64,000 nucleotides of DNA from Citricoccus zhacaiensis (GCF_014645315.1 NZ_BMLQ01000008.1:62001-126000); one strand, 5' to 3'. Shown: positions 18,462-29,538, numbered from the stretch's first letter. Numbers and translations are program-made. The notes: generated by a model from the letters alone, not told the origin.

Positions 18462-19778
18462 ATGACCGCCAAGACCCTTGACGACCTGCTGGAGGCAGGA
18501 GTGGCAGGACGCCACGTCCTCGTCCGCTCCGACCTCAACGTCCCGCTGGAGGACGGCGTCGTGGCCGACGACGGCCGCATCCGCGCCTCGTTGCCGGTCA
18601 TCACCGCGCTTGCCGACGCCGGCGCACGCGTGGTCGTCATGGCCCACCTCGGGCGCCCGAAGGGCACGGCCGACCCGGCCTACTCCCTCCGGCCCGCGGC
18701 CGAGCGGATGGCCGAGCTGACCGGTCGCAAGGTGCGCCTGGCCACCGACGTCACGGGCGCCTCGGCCCGTGAGGAGTCGGCGAACCTGCCCGACGGCGGC
18801 ATCCTCCTCCTCGAGAACGTGCGGTTCGATCCGCGCGAGACCTCCAAGGACGAGGCCGAACGCGCCGCGTTGGCCGCCGAGATGGCGGCCCTGACCGGTG
18901 ACAGTGGCTCGTCCGAGTCGGCTCCGGCGACTCAGGGCGCCTATGTGGATGATGCCTTCGGCGCCGTACACCGCCGGCACGCCTCGGTGTATGACATCGC
19001 CGGCCTGCTGCCGTCCTACCAGGGCGGGCTCGTCTCCCGGGAACTGGACGTCCTCTCCCGTCTGACCGGTGAACCGGACCGCCCCTACGTGGTCGTCCTC
19101 GGGGGCTCCAAGGTCTCGGACAAGCTGGCGGTGATCGACAACCTGATGGATCGCGCGGACACGCTGCTGATCGGGGGAGGAATGCTGTTCACCTTCCTCA
19201 AGGCCCAGGGCCACGAGGTCGGTGCCTCGCTGCTGGAGGAGGACCAGATTCCCGTCGTCACCGAGTACCTCAAGCGGGCCGAGGAGGGCGGCTGCCGGAT
19301 CGTCCTGCCCACGGACATCGTCATGGCCTCGGCGTTCGCCGCCGACGCCGAGCATGAGGTCCTGCCCGTGGAATCCCTCACCTCGGGGGCGCACGGCGCC
19401 TCCGCCCTGGGCCTGGACATCGGCCCCGAGACACGCGTGGCCTTCGGCGAGGAGATCCGCCGGGCGGAGACCGTGTTCTGGAACGGGCCGATGGGTGTCT
19501 TCGAGTTCGAGGCCTTCGCCCATGGCACCCGCACGGTGGCCCAGTCCCTGACCGAGTCCACCGGACTGACCGTGGTGGGTGGCGGAGACTCGGCGGCCGC
19601 CGTCCGGGCTCTCGGCTTCGACGACGGCCAGTTCGGCCACATCTCCACCGGTGGCGGTGCCTCCCTGGAGTACCTCGAGGGCAAACCCCTGCCGGGCATC
19701 GACGCCCTGGAGCGCTCGACCACGGGCCATGGCACGGCACAGGACGCGGGACACGACGCGGCACAGGCAGGTGCCTGA
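18462..19778 (+). CDS. pgk: Phosphoglycerate kinase
   Basis: A 438-residue enzyme that makes ATP from 1,3-bisphosphoglycerate in glycolysis. The N-terminal substrate site includes VRSDLNVPL and [18 protein letters not shown] and the GGGDSAAA motif of the nucleotide-binding half are intact. It is slightly longer than the usual 390-400 residues because of a short acidic insert near 145 and a polar 20-residue tail. GGAAGG precedes the ATG at 18462. Three bases separate it from tpiA, consistent with one operon. Confidence 0.96.
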   Translation: MTAKTLDDLLEAGVAGRHVLVRSDLNVPLEDGVVADDGRIRASLPVITALADAGARVVVMAHLGRPKGTADPAYSLRPAAERMAELTGRKVRLATDVTGASAREESANLPDGGILLLENVRFDPRETSKDEAERAALAAEMAALTGDSGSSESAPATQGAYVDDAFGAVHRRHASVYDIAGLLPSYQGGLVSRELDVLSRLTGEPDRPYVVVLGGSKVSDKLAVIDNLMDRADTLLIGGGMLFTFLKAQGHEVGASLLEEDQIPVVTEYLKRAEEGGCRIVLPTDIVMASAFAADAEHEVLPVESLTSGAHGASALGLDIGPETRVAFGEEIRRAETVFWNGPMGVFEFEAFAHGTRTVAQSLTESTGLTVVGGGDSAAAVRALGFDDGQFGHISTGGGASLEYLEGKPLPGIDALERSTTGHGTAQDAGHDAAQAGA

Positions 19779-19780
19779 GC

Positions 19781-20596
19781 ATGACCTCGAAGACGAACGG
19801 CGTCTATGACCGCACCCCGCTCATCGCGGGCAACTGGAAGATGAACCTGGACCACCAACAGGCCGTCACGCTGGTGCAGAAACTGACCTGGATCCTCACG
19901 GATGCGGACCACGACTTCGAGAAGGTCGAGGTGGCGGTGTTCCCGCCCTTCACCGACCTGCGCAGTGTCCAGACGCTCGTGGCGGGGGACCGGCTGCCCC
20001 TGGTGTACGGGGCCCAGGACGTCTCTGCTGAGGATTCCGGTGCGTTCACCGGAGAGGTCTCGGCACAGTTCCTGTCCAAGCTGGGGTGCCGCTATGTCCT
20101 GGTCGGGCATTCCGAGCGGCGCACGCTGCATGGCGAGGACGACGCCATGGCCAACCGCAAGCTCACCGCAGCTCTGCGGCACGGCCTCGCGCCCGTCCTG
20201 TGTGTGGGCGAGGGGCTGGATGTCCGGCAGGCCGGCCGCCACGTGGAGCACACTGTGGCACAGCTCCGTGGAGCACTCGAGGGCCTGTCCACCGAGCAGG
20301 TCACCGACCTGGTGGTGGCGTACGAGCCAGTGTGGGCCATCGGCACGGGCGAGGTGGCCGGTCCGGATGACGCCCAGCAGATGTGCGCCGCCCTACGCGC
20401 CGACGTCGCCTCCCGCTATGGTGAGGAAGCCGCCGCGGGCCTCCGCCTGCTGTACGGCGGATCCGTGAAGTCGTCGAATGCCGCCTCCCTCCTGCGGGAG
20501 AAGGACGTGGACGGTGTCCTCGTGGGTGGCGCCAGCCTGGACGAGGCCGAGTTTGCTAGCATAGTCAGGTTCGAGCATCACCTGCTGACCGACTGA
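19781..20596 (+). CDS. tpiA: Triosephosphate isomerase
   Basis: A 271-residue TIM-barrel enzyme interconverting dihydroxyacetone phosphate and glyceraldehyde-3-phosphate. AGNWKMN holds the phosphate-binding Asn and catalytic Lys20. VLVGHSERR carries the catalytic His, [11 protein letters not shown] the catalytic Glu and mobile loop, and LLYGGSVK the late phosphate-binding strand. Ten extra residues precede the first strand. The coding end (near 20570) contains AT-rich hexamers that could serve secG, but nothing convincing. Confidence 0.96.
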   Translation: MTSKTNGVYDRTPLIAGNWKMNLDHQQAVTLVQKLTWILTDADHDFEKVEVAVFPPFTDLRSVQTLVAGDRLPLVYGAQDVSAEDSGAFTGEVSAQFLSKLGCRYVLVGHSERRTLHGEDDAMANRKLTAALRHGLAPVLCVGEGLDVRQAGRHVEHTVAQLRGALEGLSTEQVTDLVVAYEPVWAIGTGEVAGPDDAQQMCAALRADVASRYGEEAAAGLRLLYGGSVKSSNAASLLREKDVDGVLVGGASLDEAEFASIVRFEHHLLTD

Positions 20597-20678
20597 TTCC
20601 GGCCGTTCGGCTCCGGTCGGACGGCGCAGAAGTACCCGCACCGGCCGGAGACGGCCTCCCGCCAATGGAAAGAGTGAC

Positions 20679-20930
20679 GTGGACGTCCTGACCCTCATCC
20701 TGCAGATCGCCCTGGCCGCCATCAGCGTCCTGCTGGTCCTGTTGATCCTGCTGCACAAGGGCCGCGGCGGCGGCATGTCCGACATGTTCGGCGGCGGCGT
20801 CACCTCGTCGCTGGGCGCCTCCGGCGTGGCCGAGAAGAACCTGAATCGCATCACCATCACCCTGGGTCTGACCTGGGGCGCGATCGTGGTGGCACTCGGC
20901 CTGATCATGCGGTTCTCGCAGGACTTCTAA
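20679..20930 (+). CDS. secG: Preprotein translocase subunit SecG
   Basis: An 83-residue inner-membrane protein with two hydrophobic segments (about 3-24 and 53-76). Between them is the loop LLHKGRGGGMSDMFGGG, the family hallmark. It is an accessory subunit of the SecYEG protein-export channel and aids the SecA cycle. The start is GTG at 20679, with GGAAAGAG 7-8 bases upstream. SecG commonly follows tpiA in Gram-positives. Its 3' end faces the pgl gene across 28 bases. Confidence 0.93.
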   Translation: MDVLTLILQIALAAISVLLVLLILLHKGRGGGMSDMFGGGVTSSLGASGVAEKNLNRITITLGLTWGAIVVALGLIMRFSQDF

Positions 20931-20955
20931 CTACTCCCGGGTGGGGTGGCCCCGG

Positions 20956-20971
20956 CGGTCAGTCCTGACCG
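20956..20971. terminator. Weak hairpin between secG and pgl
   Basis: CGGTCAG-TC-CTGACCG forms a 7-bp inverted repeat that includes the pgl stop codon at 20959-20961. The 2-nt loop means the real stem is shorter. It is the only dyad in the gap between the convergent ends, so it may help termination, weakly supported. Confidence 0.3.
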
Positions 20972-21831
20972 GCCGCTGCCCCGTCCAGCCACCAGAGGGT
21001 GGCATGACGACCTGAGACCACCGACGCCGGCCACCGGGCCGCGTCGGTGGTCTCGTCGTCTCGGGCGCGTCGGACTGCGGCGACGGCCTCGGCCTTGTCC
21101 GCTCCGGCCACCACGAACCACAGCCGCTCGGCCGTGTTGAGGGCCTCCACCGTCAGCGAGAGCCGCCACGGCGGCGGCTTGGGGGAGTCCTCCACGGCTA
21201 TCACCGTCTCCCCGCGGGTCAGGGGGCCGGGCAGGCCAGGGAACAGGCTGGCGACATGGGCATCCGGCCCCACGCCCAGCATCACCACATCGAAGACCGG
21301 CAGGCGGCCGTCCGGCCCCGGGTCCACGCGCGCATGGCCGGCGAGTTCGGACGCATAGGCCTCCGCCGCCGTCATGATCGACCCCGTCATCTGGGCGTCC
21401 GCCGGCATGGCCCCCGCCCCTGCTGCGCCGTCGGCAGCGGGCATCCGGTGGATGTTCGCGGAGGGCATCCCGTGCAGGGTGACCAGGCCCCGCAGGAGGG
21501 CCTCCTCGGCCTGTTGCTCATTCCGATCCGGATCGCCGGCGGGTAGGAAGCGCTCATCGCCCCACCACAGGTGCACCCGGGACCAGTCCGGCATGCGAAC
21601 ATCCGGGCCCCGGAGACCGCCCGGGGAGTCGAGGCTGCCCGAGGCATCCGAGGCAGCTGACACCAGGTCGGACAGCGCCGTCAGGATCCCCGTGCCGGTC
21701 CCGCCGCCGGTCAGCACGGCCGAGGCCGCACCCCGGTCCCGGACGGCGTCAGCGAGGATCCGGAGCAGCTCATGGGCGGCGTCACGGCAGAGCGAGTCAC
21801 GGTCGGAGAACAGGCGGGCTTCATCGGTCAC
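20959..21831 (-). CDS. pgl: 6-phosphogluconolactonase
   Basis: A 290-residue enzyme that hydrolyses 6-phosphogluconolactone to 6-phosphogluconate in the oxidative pentose phosphate pathway. The NagB/DevB-like motifs LTGGGTG near the N-terminus, VHLWWGDERFLP and MLGVGPDAHVASLFPG near the middle are all present. A Gly/Ala-rich insert around 145-165 lengthens it beyond the usual 240-260 residues. The start at 21831 overlaps the end of opcA by 11 bases, so it is the last gene of the tkt-to-pgl operon. Confidence 0.93.
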   Translation of the reverse strand: MTDEARLFSDRDSLCRDAAHELLRILADAVRDRGAASAVLTGGGTGTGILTALSDLVSAASDASGSLDSPGGLRGPDVRMPDWSRVHLWWGDERFLPAGDPDRNEQQAEEALLRGLVTLHGMPSANIHRMPAADGAAGAGAMPADAQMTGSIMTAAEAYASELAGHARVDPGPDGRLPVFDVVMLGVGPDAHVASLFPGLPGPLTRGETVIAVEDSPKPPPWRLSLTVEALNTAERLWFVVAGADKAEAVAAVRRARDDETTDAARWPASVVSGRHATLWWLDGAAAGQD

Positions 21832-22762
21832 TGGGCGTCACCGCCTTCAAGTCGGTCAGGGGCAGCCCGTTGACCACCACATCGCCGAAGACCTCGTCCG
21901 GGTCCAGCCGGCGCAGCTCCTCGGCCAGGCAGTCCTGGTCGCTGCGCCGTGGCAGGGAGATGTGCTGGATCGGCCGGCCTTGTTGGTACAGGGAGGCCAC
22001 GTCACCGGCGGGCCGGGACAACACCACGTCGCCCTGCGGGCGCCGCAGCCGGACGGAGCGCATACCCTGGCCGGCCTTGGAGTGCGCCATGGTGACGGGG
22101 ACCCCGAGACAGCGGGTGAGCCAGGCGGCCAGCAGCATGGTCGAGGGGGAGTCCTCGGCCCCGTCCACGGTGACGGACAGGATCTCGGCGGGATCCAGCC
22201 CGTCCAGGATCGCCGCCAGTTGGATGCGCCATCCGGTCAGGCGGGTCCAGGACAGGTCGGTGTCCCCGGCCCGGTAGGTCTGGCGCAGGTGCATGAGCGC
22301 CTGCCGCGGCGAGGGGGCCGTGGCCGTGTCCGTGATGCGGCGGTGCGCGATCCGCCCCAGGGCCGAGTCTGCCGGGATCTCCGGGGCGGAGTGGGGCCAC
22401 CAGACCACGATCGGGGCGTCCGGCAGCAGGAGGGCGCCGATGAGCGACTCGGACTCCTCCGCGTTGGAGCCGGAGCCGTGGAGGATGACCACGTCGGAGG
22501 CCCCGGCATCGCCGCCCACCCGGATCTCCGCATCCAGCTGGGTGGGAGCGGCGGCGTCTCCGGCGGCCAGCACGATGATCCGGCAGGGGTGCTCGCGGCT
22601 GGCCAGGTTGGCGGCCAGGATGGCCTCCTCGGCATGGTCCGGCGAGGTGGAGATGATCAGCGTCAGCACCCGGCCGAGCGCGACGACGCCCCCGGCCTCG
22701 CGCAGGCGGTTCATCTCCTTGGCGACCTGGGATGTGGTGGTGTCCTGGACCTCGATGATCAT
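21821..22762 (-). CDS. opcA: Glucose-6-phosphate dehydrogenase assembly protein OpcA
   Basis: A 313-residue OpcA protein, found in actinobacteria and cyanobacteria next to zwf and needed for full G6PDH activity. The N-terminal part (VQDTTTSQVAKEMNRLRE) and the VWWPHSAPE and DLSWTRLTGWR segments are typical. It has no catalytic motif; it works as an assembly or allosteric partner of Zwf in the cytosol. Its start shares one base with the zwf stop and its end overlaps pgl, indicating tight translational coupling. Confidence 0.93.
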   Translation of the reverse strand: MIIEVQDTTTSQVAKEMNRLREAGGVVALGRVLTLIISTSPDHAEEAILAANLASREHPCRIIVLAAGDAAAPTQLDAEIRVGGDAGASDVVILHGSGSNAEESESLIGALLLPDAPIVVWWPHSAPEIPADSALGRIAHRRITDTATAPSPRQALMHLRQTYRAGDTDLSWTRLTGWRIQLAAILDGLDPAEILSVTVDGAEDSPSTMLLAAWLTRCLGVPVTMAHSKAGQGMRSVRLRRPQGDVVLSRPAGDVASLYQQGRPIQHISLPRRSDQDCLAEELRRLDPDEVFGDVVVNGLPLTDLKAVTPSDR

Positions 22763-24366
22763 CAGGGCCTCCTCCAGACGCGGCCGTCACGGGCCACGAG
22801 CTCGTCGGCGGTCTTCGGTCCCCAGCTGCCGGGCGCGTAGGGCTCCGGCTGGCCGGCCAGGGATGCCCAGTACTCCTCGAACGGGTCGAGGATGGCCCAG
22901 GACAGCTCCACCTCGGCCTGGCGGGGGAACAGCGGCGGTTCGCCGAGCAGCACGTCGAGGATCAGCCGTTCGTAGGCCTCCGGGCTGTCCTCGGTGAAGG
23001 CATGGCCGTAGCCGAAGTCCATGGTGACGTCGCGGACCTCCTGCTGGGTCCCGGGGACCTTGGAGGCGAAGCGGATGGTGACGCCCTCGTCCGGCTGCAC
23101 GCGGATGACGATGGTGTTCTGGCCGAACTCGTCCTCACCGTGTCCGGGGAACAGCAGGTTCGGGGCCCGCTTGAGCACCACGGCGATCTCGGTGACGCGG
23201 CGGCCCAGGCGCTTGCCGGCGCGCAGGTAGAACGGCACCCCGTCCCAGCGCCGGGTGCGGATGCCCAGTTTCAGGGCGGCGTAGGTCTCGGTGGTGGAGT
23301 CCGGGTTGAAGCCCTCCTCCTCGAGGAAGCCGGTGACCTTCTCCCCGCCCTGCCAGCCACCGGTGTACTGGCCGCGCGCGGAGGCGGCGGCCAGGCCGGC
23401 GTCGTCCGTGGGGACCTCGACGGCGGCCAGGACCTTCTCCTTCTCGGTGCGCAGGTGATCCGCGTCGAAGGAGATGGGTTCCTCCATGGCGGTCAGGGCC
23501 AGCAGCTGCAGCAGGTGGTTCTGGATGACGTCGCGGGCGGCGCCCACCCCGTCGTAGTAGCCGGCGCGGCCGCCGATGCCGATGTCCTCGGCCATGGTGA
23601 TCTGCACGTGGTCCACGTGGTTGGAGTTCCACACGGGCTCGAACAGGCGGTTGGCGAAGCGCAGCGCCAGGATGTTCTGGACGGTCTCCTTGCCGAGGTA
23701 GTGGTCGATCCGGAAGACGGCATCCGGGACGAACACCTGCTCGATCACGTCGTTGAGCTCCCGGGCGCTGGCCAGGTCATGACCGAAGGGCTTCTCGATG
23801 ACCACCCGGCGCCACGGACGCCCCGAGGAACCGGCCTGGGCAGGGGAGGGTCGCGTACCGGCGTCGTGGTGGCGGCCGGCCAGGCCGTGGTCGGCGAGCT
23901 GCTGGCTGACCTCCTCGAACCAGTCCGGCGGGATGGACAGGTAGAACACGGTGTTGCCGGCGGTGCCACGGGTGATCTCGAGGTCGGCCAGCGTCCCATG
24001 GAGGTCCTCGTAGGCCGCGGCGTCATCGAAGCCGCCGGAGACGAAGCGGAAGCCGCCGCGCAGCTGGTTCCAGACGGTGTCGTTCCAGCCGGTCCGGGCG
24101 GAGGACTCCACGGATGCGCGCACGTACGCCGTGAACTCCTCGTCGCTCCAGTCGCGCCGGCCGAAGCCGACCAGGGAGAAGCCGGGCGGGAGCAGCCCCC
24201 GGTTGGCAAGGTCGTAGATCGCCGGCAGCAGTTTCTTGCGGGCCAGGTCTCCGGTGACGCCGAACAGGACGAGGGCGGAGGGACCGGCGATCCGGGTGAG
24301 CCGCCGGTCCCGGGGGTCGCGCAGGGGATTGGCTGGACGCGTTCCGGTCAACGGATCAGGCACCAT
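22762..24366 (-). CDS. zwf: Glucose-6-phosphate 1-dehydrogenase
   Basis: A 534-residue enzyme, the first and NADPH-producing step of the oxidative pentose phosphate pathway. VLFGVTGDLARKKLLPA is the N-terminal coenzyme motif, and RIDHYLGKETVQN is the active-site signature with the catalytic His and Lys. About 28 residues precede the first strand and a Ser/Pro-rich insert sits near 175-185. It overlaps pgi by 11 bases upstream and opcA by 1 base downstream. Confidence 0.96.
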   Translation of the reverse strand: MVPDPLTGTRPANPLRDPRDRRLTRIAGPSALVLFGVTGDLARKKLLPAIYDLANRGLLPPGFSLVGFGRRDWSDEEFTAYVRASVESSARTGWNDTVWNQLRGGFRFVSGGFDDAAAYEDLHGTLADLEITRGTAGNTVFYLSIPPDWFEEVSQQLADHGLAGRHHDAGTRPSPAQAGSSGRPWRRVVIEKPFGHDLASARELNDVIEQVFVPDAVFRIDHYLGKETVQNILALRFANRLFEPVWNSNHVDHVQITMAEDIGIGGRAGYYDGVGAARDVIQNHLLQLLALTAMEEPISFDADHLRTEKEKVLAAVEVPTDDAGLAAASARGQYTGGWQGGEKVTGFLEEEGFNPDSTTETYAALKLGIRTRRWDGVPFYLRAGKRLGRRVTEIAVVLKRAPNLLFPGHGEDEFGQNTIVIRVQPDEGVTIRFASKVPGTQQEVRDVTMDFGYGHAFTEDSPEAYERLILDVLLGEPPLFPRQAEVELSWAILDPFEEYWASLAGQPEPYAPGSWGPKTADELVARDGRVWRRP

Positions 24367-26035
24367 CGAATCCCTGCGTGCCGTGCGCTGCCCGGAGGAG
24401 CTGGCCGATGCCGTCTGTGCGCTCGGTCAGGTGCAGCCGCACCACGGGCCGGCCGTGCTCGCGCAGCACGGAGGCGTCCCCGGCGGCCTGGGCGGCCAGC
24501 AGCTGACCGAAGGTGAAGGGGCGGCCTGGGATGTCCAGGTCCAGGTCTGAATCGGCCGTGACCTGCAAGAACACTCCCTCGGGTGTGCCGCCCTTGTGGT
24601 ACTGGCCGGTCGAGTGCAGGAACCGCGGGCCCCAGCCGAAGGTGACCGGGCGTCCGGACAGCGTGGCGAGTGCGGCGCGCAGGACCTCCAGCTCCGGGTA
24701 GCCCACGCGGTCCAGGTACGCCTGGACGGCCAGGTAGCCGTGGGCCGGCACCAGCTGCGCGACGGCGGCCAGCACCTGCCCGAGGTCATCCGGGCTCCCG
24801 GCGGGGCCGTTCACGACGTCGGCCGGCCCGGTGACCTCGACGGTCCCGATCACGGTGTCCGGGCGCTCCGCCGCAGGCGTGGCATCCAGGAGGCCGCGGG
24901 CCGCGGTCTTCGCCGCCTCGACGTCCGGCTGGTCGAAGGGGTTGATGCCGAGGATGCGGCCGGCCACCGCTGTGGCGAACTCCCACAGGAGCAGCTGGGC
25001 CCCAAGGGAGCCGAAGACCTCCACGGCGTGCTCGGACCGGAACGGCGGGACAGTGCCGGGGGCATCGGATGCGTCCGGTGCCTCCCGATCATCCGGGTCG
25101 GCCACCAGGCGGATCTGCAGCAGGTCGTCGGCGGAGGAGAGAGTCTCCGGGTCTCCGGCATCCACGACCACGGGCAGCACACCGGTGCCGTCCTTGCCCG
25201 TGGACTCGGCGATCAGCTGCTCGGCCCACCCGCCGAAGCCGATCAGCCCGGAGTCCTCGTCGGAGAAGATCAGCTTGTTGCGCAGTGGATCGGTGCCCGC
25301 CATGGCGGCGCCGAGCTGGAGGCCCGGGTTGCCCGGGTCGTCGGTGGCGAGGACTTCTCGGGTCTCCTCCGCATCGTCGAGCAGGGTGGCGATGTCCACC
25401 CCGGCCAGGCCGGTGGGCACCAGGCCGAAGGCGGTGAGGGCGGAGTACCGCCCTCCGACGGTGGGATCGGCGGTGAAGACGTGCCGGTAGCCGGCCTCAC
25501 GGGCCGACTGTTCGAGGGGAGAGCCCGGGTCAGTGACCACGACGATTCGGGACGCGGCGTCCAGGCCGGCGTCGTTGAAGGCCTGTTCGAAGACTCGCCG
25601 CTGGGAGTCGGTCTCCACCGTGGAGCCAGACTTGGAGGACACCACCAGGACGGTGTCCGCCACCCCGGCCGCCAGGACGTTGCCCACCATCTCGGGATCG
25701 GTGGAATCGAGCACGGTGAGCGGACAACCCACGGTCGCGGCGATCACCTCGGGGGCCAGGGAGGACCCTCCCATGCCGGCGAGGACCACACGACTGATGC
25801 CCTCGGCCGCCAGCTGGTCGCGCAGGTCCTCGATCTGCGGCACCAGGTCACGCGAGTCCTCGAAGAGGTCCATCCACCCGAGGCGCTGCGACGCCTCCTC
25901 CTCCGCGGCCGGACCCCACAGGGTGTGGTCCTTGCCGTCCAGGCGACTGGCGACGCGGTCGCCCACCAGGGCCGGAACGTGACGGTCGATCGCCGCGAGG
26001 GCGTCGCCGGTGGCCTGCAATCCGAGTGAGCTCAT
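24356..26035 (-). CDS. pgi: Glucose-6-phosphate isomerase
   Basis: A 559-residue SIS-domain isomerase. AGMGGSSLAPEV and VSSKSGSTVET form the sugar-phosphate-binding SIS motifs. It interconverts glucose-6-phosphate and fructose-6-phosphate, linking glycolysis to the pentose phosphate operon it sits in. The sequence is of the divergent actinobacterial type, related to bifunctional transaldolase/isomerase C-terminal domains, rather than the E. coli type. AGGAGAC lies just upstream of the ATG at 26035. The end overlaps zwf. Confidence 0.92.
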   Translation of the reverse strand: MSSLGLQATGDALAAIDRHVPALVGDRVASRLDGKDHTLWGPAAEEEASQRLGWMDLFEDSRDLVPQIEDLRDQLAAEGISRVVLAGMGGSSLAPEVIAATVGCPLTVLDSTDPEMVGNVLAAGVADTVLVVSSKSGSTVETDSQRRVFEQAFNDAGLDAASRIVVVTDPGSPLEQSAREAGYRHVFTADPTVGGRYSALTAFGLVPTGLAGVDIATLLDDAEETREVLATDDPGNPGLQLGAAMAGTDPLRNKLIFSDEDSGLIGFGGWAEQLIAESTGKDGTGVLPVVVDAGDPETLSSADDLLQIRLVADPDDREAPDASDAPGTVPPFRSEHAVEVFGSLGAQLLLWEFATAVAGRILGINPFDQPDVEAAKTAARGLLDATPAAERPDTVIGTVEVTGPADVVNGPAGSPDDLGQVLAAVAQLVPAHGYLAVQAYLDRVGYPELEVLRAALATLSGRPVTFGWGPRFLHSTGQYHKGGTPEGVFLQVTADSDLDLDIPGRPFTFGQLLAAQAAGDASVLREHGRPVVRLHLTERTDGIGQLLRAAHGTQGFDGA

Positions 26036-26117
26036 GTCAGTCTCCTGGGGGTCGTGCGGGGAGGGATTCAGGGAATGGTCCAGCGGCAGTCAGCAGCGAC
26101 CAGTGGCCCAGTGGCCG

Positions 26118-27239
26118 TCAGCTGTTCGCGGAGTCCTTCAGCGCGGTGCGCACCGTCTCCAGCAGCTCGTTCCAGCTGGTCACGAACTTCTCCACGCCCT
26201 CGGCCTCGAGGACGGCCACCACGTCGTTGTAGTCGACCCCGGCATGGGCGATCGCGTCCAGCACGCGGTCGGCTTCCTCGTAGCCTTCCGTGATGGTGTC
26301 CCCGGTGACCTCACCGTGGTCGGCCAGGGCCTCCAGCGTCTTCTCCGGCATGGTGTTGACGGTTCCCGGGGCCACCAGGCCGGTCACGTAGAGCGTGTCC
26401 GGCAGCGCCGGATCCTTGGTTCCGGTGGAGGCCCAGAGGGGACGCTGCGGGCGGGCACCGGCGGCCTTCAGGACGCGCCAGCGCTCCGTGTCCAGGGTCT
26501 CGGTGAAGATGCGGTAGGCGAGTCGGGCGTTGGCGAGGCCCGCCTGCCCGGTCAGCTCGCCGGCCCCCTCGGCCGTGGACTCGGCGAGGCGGCGGTCCAC
26601 CTCGGTATCCACACGGGAGACGAAGAAGCTGGCGACGGAGTGCAGGGTGGACAGGTCGATCCCGGCGGCATGCGCCTGCTCCAGGCCCAGCAGCCAGGCG
26701 TTGAGCACCTCGCGGTAGCGAGTCAGCGAGAAGATCAGGGTCACGTTGACACTCAGTCCCTGGGCGAGGGTCGCCGTGATGGCCGGCAGGCCCTCTTCCG
26801 TGGCGGGGATCTTGATCAGCACATTGGGCCGGTCCACGGCCTCGGCCAGCTTGCCGGCTTCGGCGACGGTCTTCTCCGCGTCCCGGGCAGACCGGGGATC
26901 CACCTCGATGGACACCCTTCCGTCCACCCCGTCGGACGACTGGTAGACGGGCGTGAAGAGGTCACAGGCGGCCTGGACGTCCCGGGTGGTGAGCTCGAAG
27001 ACGGCCCGGTCCAGGTCCGCCCCGTCGGCGGACAATTGCGCCACCTGCTCGGCGTAGGCCTCCCCGTTCTTCAGGGCGGCGGCGAAGATCGACGGGTTGG
27101 TGGTCACGCCGGTGACGGTCCGCGTCTCGATCAGTTCGGCGAGGTTGCCCGTGGCGATCCGCTCACGGGACAGATCGTCGAGCCAGATGGACACACCGGC
27201 CTCGGCCAGTGCACGGGTGTTCGGGTTCTGTTCGGTCAT
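26118..27239 (-). CDS. tal: Transaldolase
   Basis: A 373-residue TIM-barrel enzyme of the non-oxidative pentose phosphate pathway. [10 protein letters not shown] lies near residue 45 and [15 protein letters not shown] carries the Schiff-base lysine. The actinobacterial length of about 370 residues is normal. It moves a dihydroxyacetone unit between sugar phosphates. It sits between tkt and pgi with short gaps (58 and 82 bases), as in other Micrococcaceae. Confidence 0.95.
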   Translation of the reverse strand: MTEQNPNTRALAEAGVSIWLDDLSRERIATGNLAELIETRTVTGVTTNPSIFAAALKNGEAYAEQVAQLSADGADLDRAVFELTTRDVQAACDLFTPVYQSSDGVDGRVSIEVDPRSARDAEKTVAEAGKLAEAVDRPNVLIKIPATEEGLPAITATLAQGLSVNVTLIFSLTRYREVLNAWLLGLEQAHAAGIDLSTLHSVASFFVSRVDTEVDRRLAESTAEGAGELTGQAGLANARLAYRIFTETLDTERWRVLKAAGARPQRPLWASTGTKDPALPDTLYVTGLVAPGTVNTMPEKTLEALADHGEVTGDTITEGYEEADRVLDAIAHAGVDYNDVVAVLEAEGVEKFVTSWNELLETVRTALKDSANS

Positions 27240-27297
27240 CGTGTCTCCGTACGTCTGGGGGTGCTTTGCATGGCGGTGGTGACCGGCCGGAGCCGGG

Positions 27298-29487
27298 TCA
27301 GCGGCCGAGCAGGTCCCGAGCGGCGGCGGCCACGGCCTCGGCCGTGATGCCGTACTCGCGGAACAGCGTCTGGAAGTCTGCCGAGGCGCCGTAGTGCTCC
27401 AGCGAGACCTGGGCCCCGCGGACTCCGGTGTACTTGGCCCAGCCCTGCGCGATCCCGGCCTCCACGGAGACTCGGACGGCGCCGTTGTCCGGCAGCACGG
27501 AGGCGCGGTAGGACTCGTCCTGGGCGTCGAACCACTCGAGGCTGGGGGCGGACACCACCCGGGTCGGCACGCCTTCGGACTGCAGCTGGTCCCGTGCGGC
27601 CACCGCGAGCTGCACCTCGGAACCGGTCCCGATCAGGATCGCCTGGGGCTCGACGGCCGAGCCCGAGTCATCGGTGGCCTCCAGCAGCACATAGGCGCCG
27701 CGGGCCGTGCCCTCCGCACCGGCGAAGCCCTGCTCGTCCCGCGGGAAGACTGGCAGGTTCTGGCGGGAGAGCACGATGCCCGCCGGGCCGTCGGTCTTCT
27801 CCAGGATGGTCTTCCAGGCCCAGGACACCTCATTGGCGTCGGCCGGACGGACGACGGCCAGTCCCGGGATGGCACGTAGTGAGGCGAGCTGCTCCACCGG
27901 CTGGTGGGTGGGGCCGTCCTCGCCGAGGCCGATCGAGTCGTGGGTCCAGACGTAGATGGCCGGGGTGCCCATCAACGCTCCGATGCGGATCGCGGGACGC
28001 TGATAGTCGGAGAAGATCAGGAAGGTCCCCATGTAGGCCCGCAGCAGTGAGCCGAGCGAGATGCCGTTCACGATCGAGCCGGCGGCGTGCTCACGGATGC
28101 CGAAGTGCAGGGTGCGGCCGTAGGGGCCGCCCTTCCAGGTCGAGGTCTGCCGGCTGGCGGGGATGAACGAGGGTTCGCCGTCCATGGTGGTGTTGTTGGA
28201 GCCGGCCAGGTCGGCGGACCCGCCCCACAGCTCCGGCATGACGGGGGCCAGTGCGGACAGGACCTTGCCGGAGGCCGCGCGGGTGGCCATGCCCTTGGCA
28301 CCGCCCGAGAAGCTCGCGTCGAAGTCCGCCTCGAAGGCGGGGAACGCCTCGGCGAAGCCCTCGGGCAATTCTCCCGCCGTCAGGCGGTCGAACAGCCGGG
28401 CACGCTCCTCGTTGGCTCCGCGCCACGCGGCATAGGCCTCCTCCCAGGTGGAGCGGTAGTCCGCCGAGCGTTCGCCGACGCTGCGAGCGTGGGCCAGCAC
28501 GCCGTCGTCGACGGCGAAGTGCTGCTCCGGGTCGAAGCCCAGGACCGTCTTCAGGCCGGCCAGCTCCTCGCCGCCGAGCTTGGAGCCATGGATGGCACCC
28601 GTGTCCTGCTTGCCGGGGGAGGGCCATCCGATCACGGTGCGGAGCTTGATGAGCGAGGGCTTGGAGGTCTGTGCCTTGGCCTCGGCCAGGGCCGTGTAGA
28701 GCTGTTCCGTGTCCTCGACGTAGTTCCCGGTGGCGAGCCAGTCGACCGTCTGGACATGCCAGCCGTAGGCCTCGTACCGGGCGGCCACGTCCTCGCTGAA
28801 CGCCACGTCCGTATCGTCCTCGATGGAGATCTCGTTGTCGTCATAGATGACGACGAGGTTGCCGAGTTCCTGGTGGCCCGCCAGGGACGAGGCCTCAGAG
28901 GTAACACCCTCCTGGAGGTCGCCGTCGGAGGCGATGACGAAGATGTGGTGGTCGAAGGGACTCGTCCCGAGGGCGGCGTCCGGGTCCAGCAGTCCGCGCA
29001 ACCGGCGCTGGGCGAAGGCGAAGCCGACGGCGGAGGCCAGGCCCTGGCCCAGGGGACCGGTGGTGATCTCCACGCCGTCCGTGTGCCCGTACTCGGGGTG
29101 GCCGGGGGTCTTGGAACCCCAGGTGCGCAGGGCCTGGAGGTCCTCGAGTTCCAGCCCGGCGCCGGCGGCGAACAGCTGCAGGTACAGGGTCAGGGAGGAG
29201 TGACCGGCCGAGAGGATGAAGCGGTCGCGCCCGGCCCAGGTGGCGTCCGCGGGGTCATGGTGCATGACGTTCTGGAACAGCTGCCAGGCGACCGGTGCGA
29301 GCGAGATGGCCGTGCCGGGGTGGCCGTGACCGGCCTTCTCCACGGCGTCTGCGGCCAGCACGCGCAGGGTGTCCACCGCCTTCCGGTCCACGGCGGAATA
29401 CGTGTACTCGCGGGCGGGCTGAAGACGCTGCAGGGAGGAAGTCCCCCCGGTGGCGGATCCGGTGGATGATGCCGGGGCTGAAGTCAC
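27298..29487 (-). CDS. tkt: Transketolase
   Basis: A 729-residue thiamine-diphosphate enzyme moving two-carbon units between sugar phosphates. [13 protein letters not shown] and SDGDLQEG (the ThDP/metal motif of the first domain) are clear. The Pyr domain with [10 protein letters not shown] carries the Glu that activates ThDP, and the C-terminal domain is complete. The start is GTG at 29487, 9 bases after AGGAG. A -10-like TAAGCT lies about 52 bases further up, making this the head of the tkt-tal-pgi-zwf-opcA-pgl operon. Confidence 0.96.
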   Translation of the reverse strand: MTSAPASSTGSATGGTSSLQRLQPAREYTYSAVDRKAVDTLRVLAADAVEKAGHGHPGTAISLAPVAWQLFQNVMHHDPADATWAGRDRFILSAGHSSLTLYLQLFAAGAGLELEDLQALRTWGSKTPGHPEYGHTDGVEITTGPLGQGLASAVGFAFAQRRLRGLLDPDAALGTSPFDHHIFVIASDGDLQEGVTSEASSLAGHQELGNLVVIYDDNEISIEDDTDVAFSEDVAARYEAYGWHVQTVDWLATGNYVEDTEQLYTALAEAKAQTSKPSLIKLRTVIGWPSPGKQDTGAIHGSKLGGEELAGLKTVLGFDPEQHFAVDDGVLAHARSVGERSADYRSTWEEAYAAWRGANEERARLFDRLTAGELPEGFAEAFPAFEADFDASFSGGAKGMATRAASGKVLSALAPVMPELWGGSADLAGSNNTTMDGEPSFIPASRQTSTWKGGPYGRTLHFGIREHAAGSIVNGISLGSLLRAYMGTFLIFSDYQRPAIRIGALMGTPAIYVWTHDSIGLGEDGPTHQPVEQLASLRAIPGLAVVRPADANEVSWAWKTILEKTDGPAGIVLSRQNLPVFPRDEQGFAGAEGTARGAYVLLEATDDSGSAVEPQAILIGTGSEVQLAVAARDQLQSEGVPTRVVSAPSLEWFDAQDESYRASVLPDNGAVRVSVEAGIAQGWAKYTGVRGAQVSLEHYGASADFQTLFREYGITAEAVAAAARDLLGR

Positions 29488-29538
29488 GAAAGCTGCTCCT
29501 GACGGAATGAAACTGGGGGCCGGTGCCGGCCTGATGCC

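Noticed and set aside
23002-24516. A 504-codon plus-strand frame opposite zwf
   Set aside because: Antisense shadow of zwf; no motif or start context.
28087-29469. A 460-codon plus-strand frame opposite tkt
   Set aside because: Antisense shadow of transketolase.
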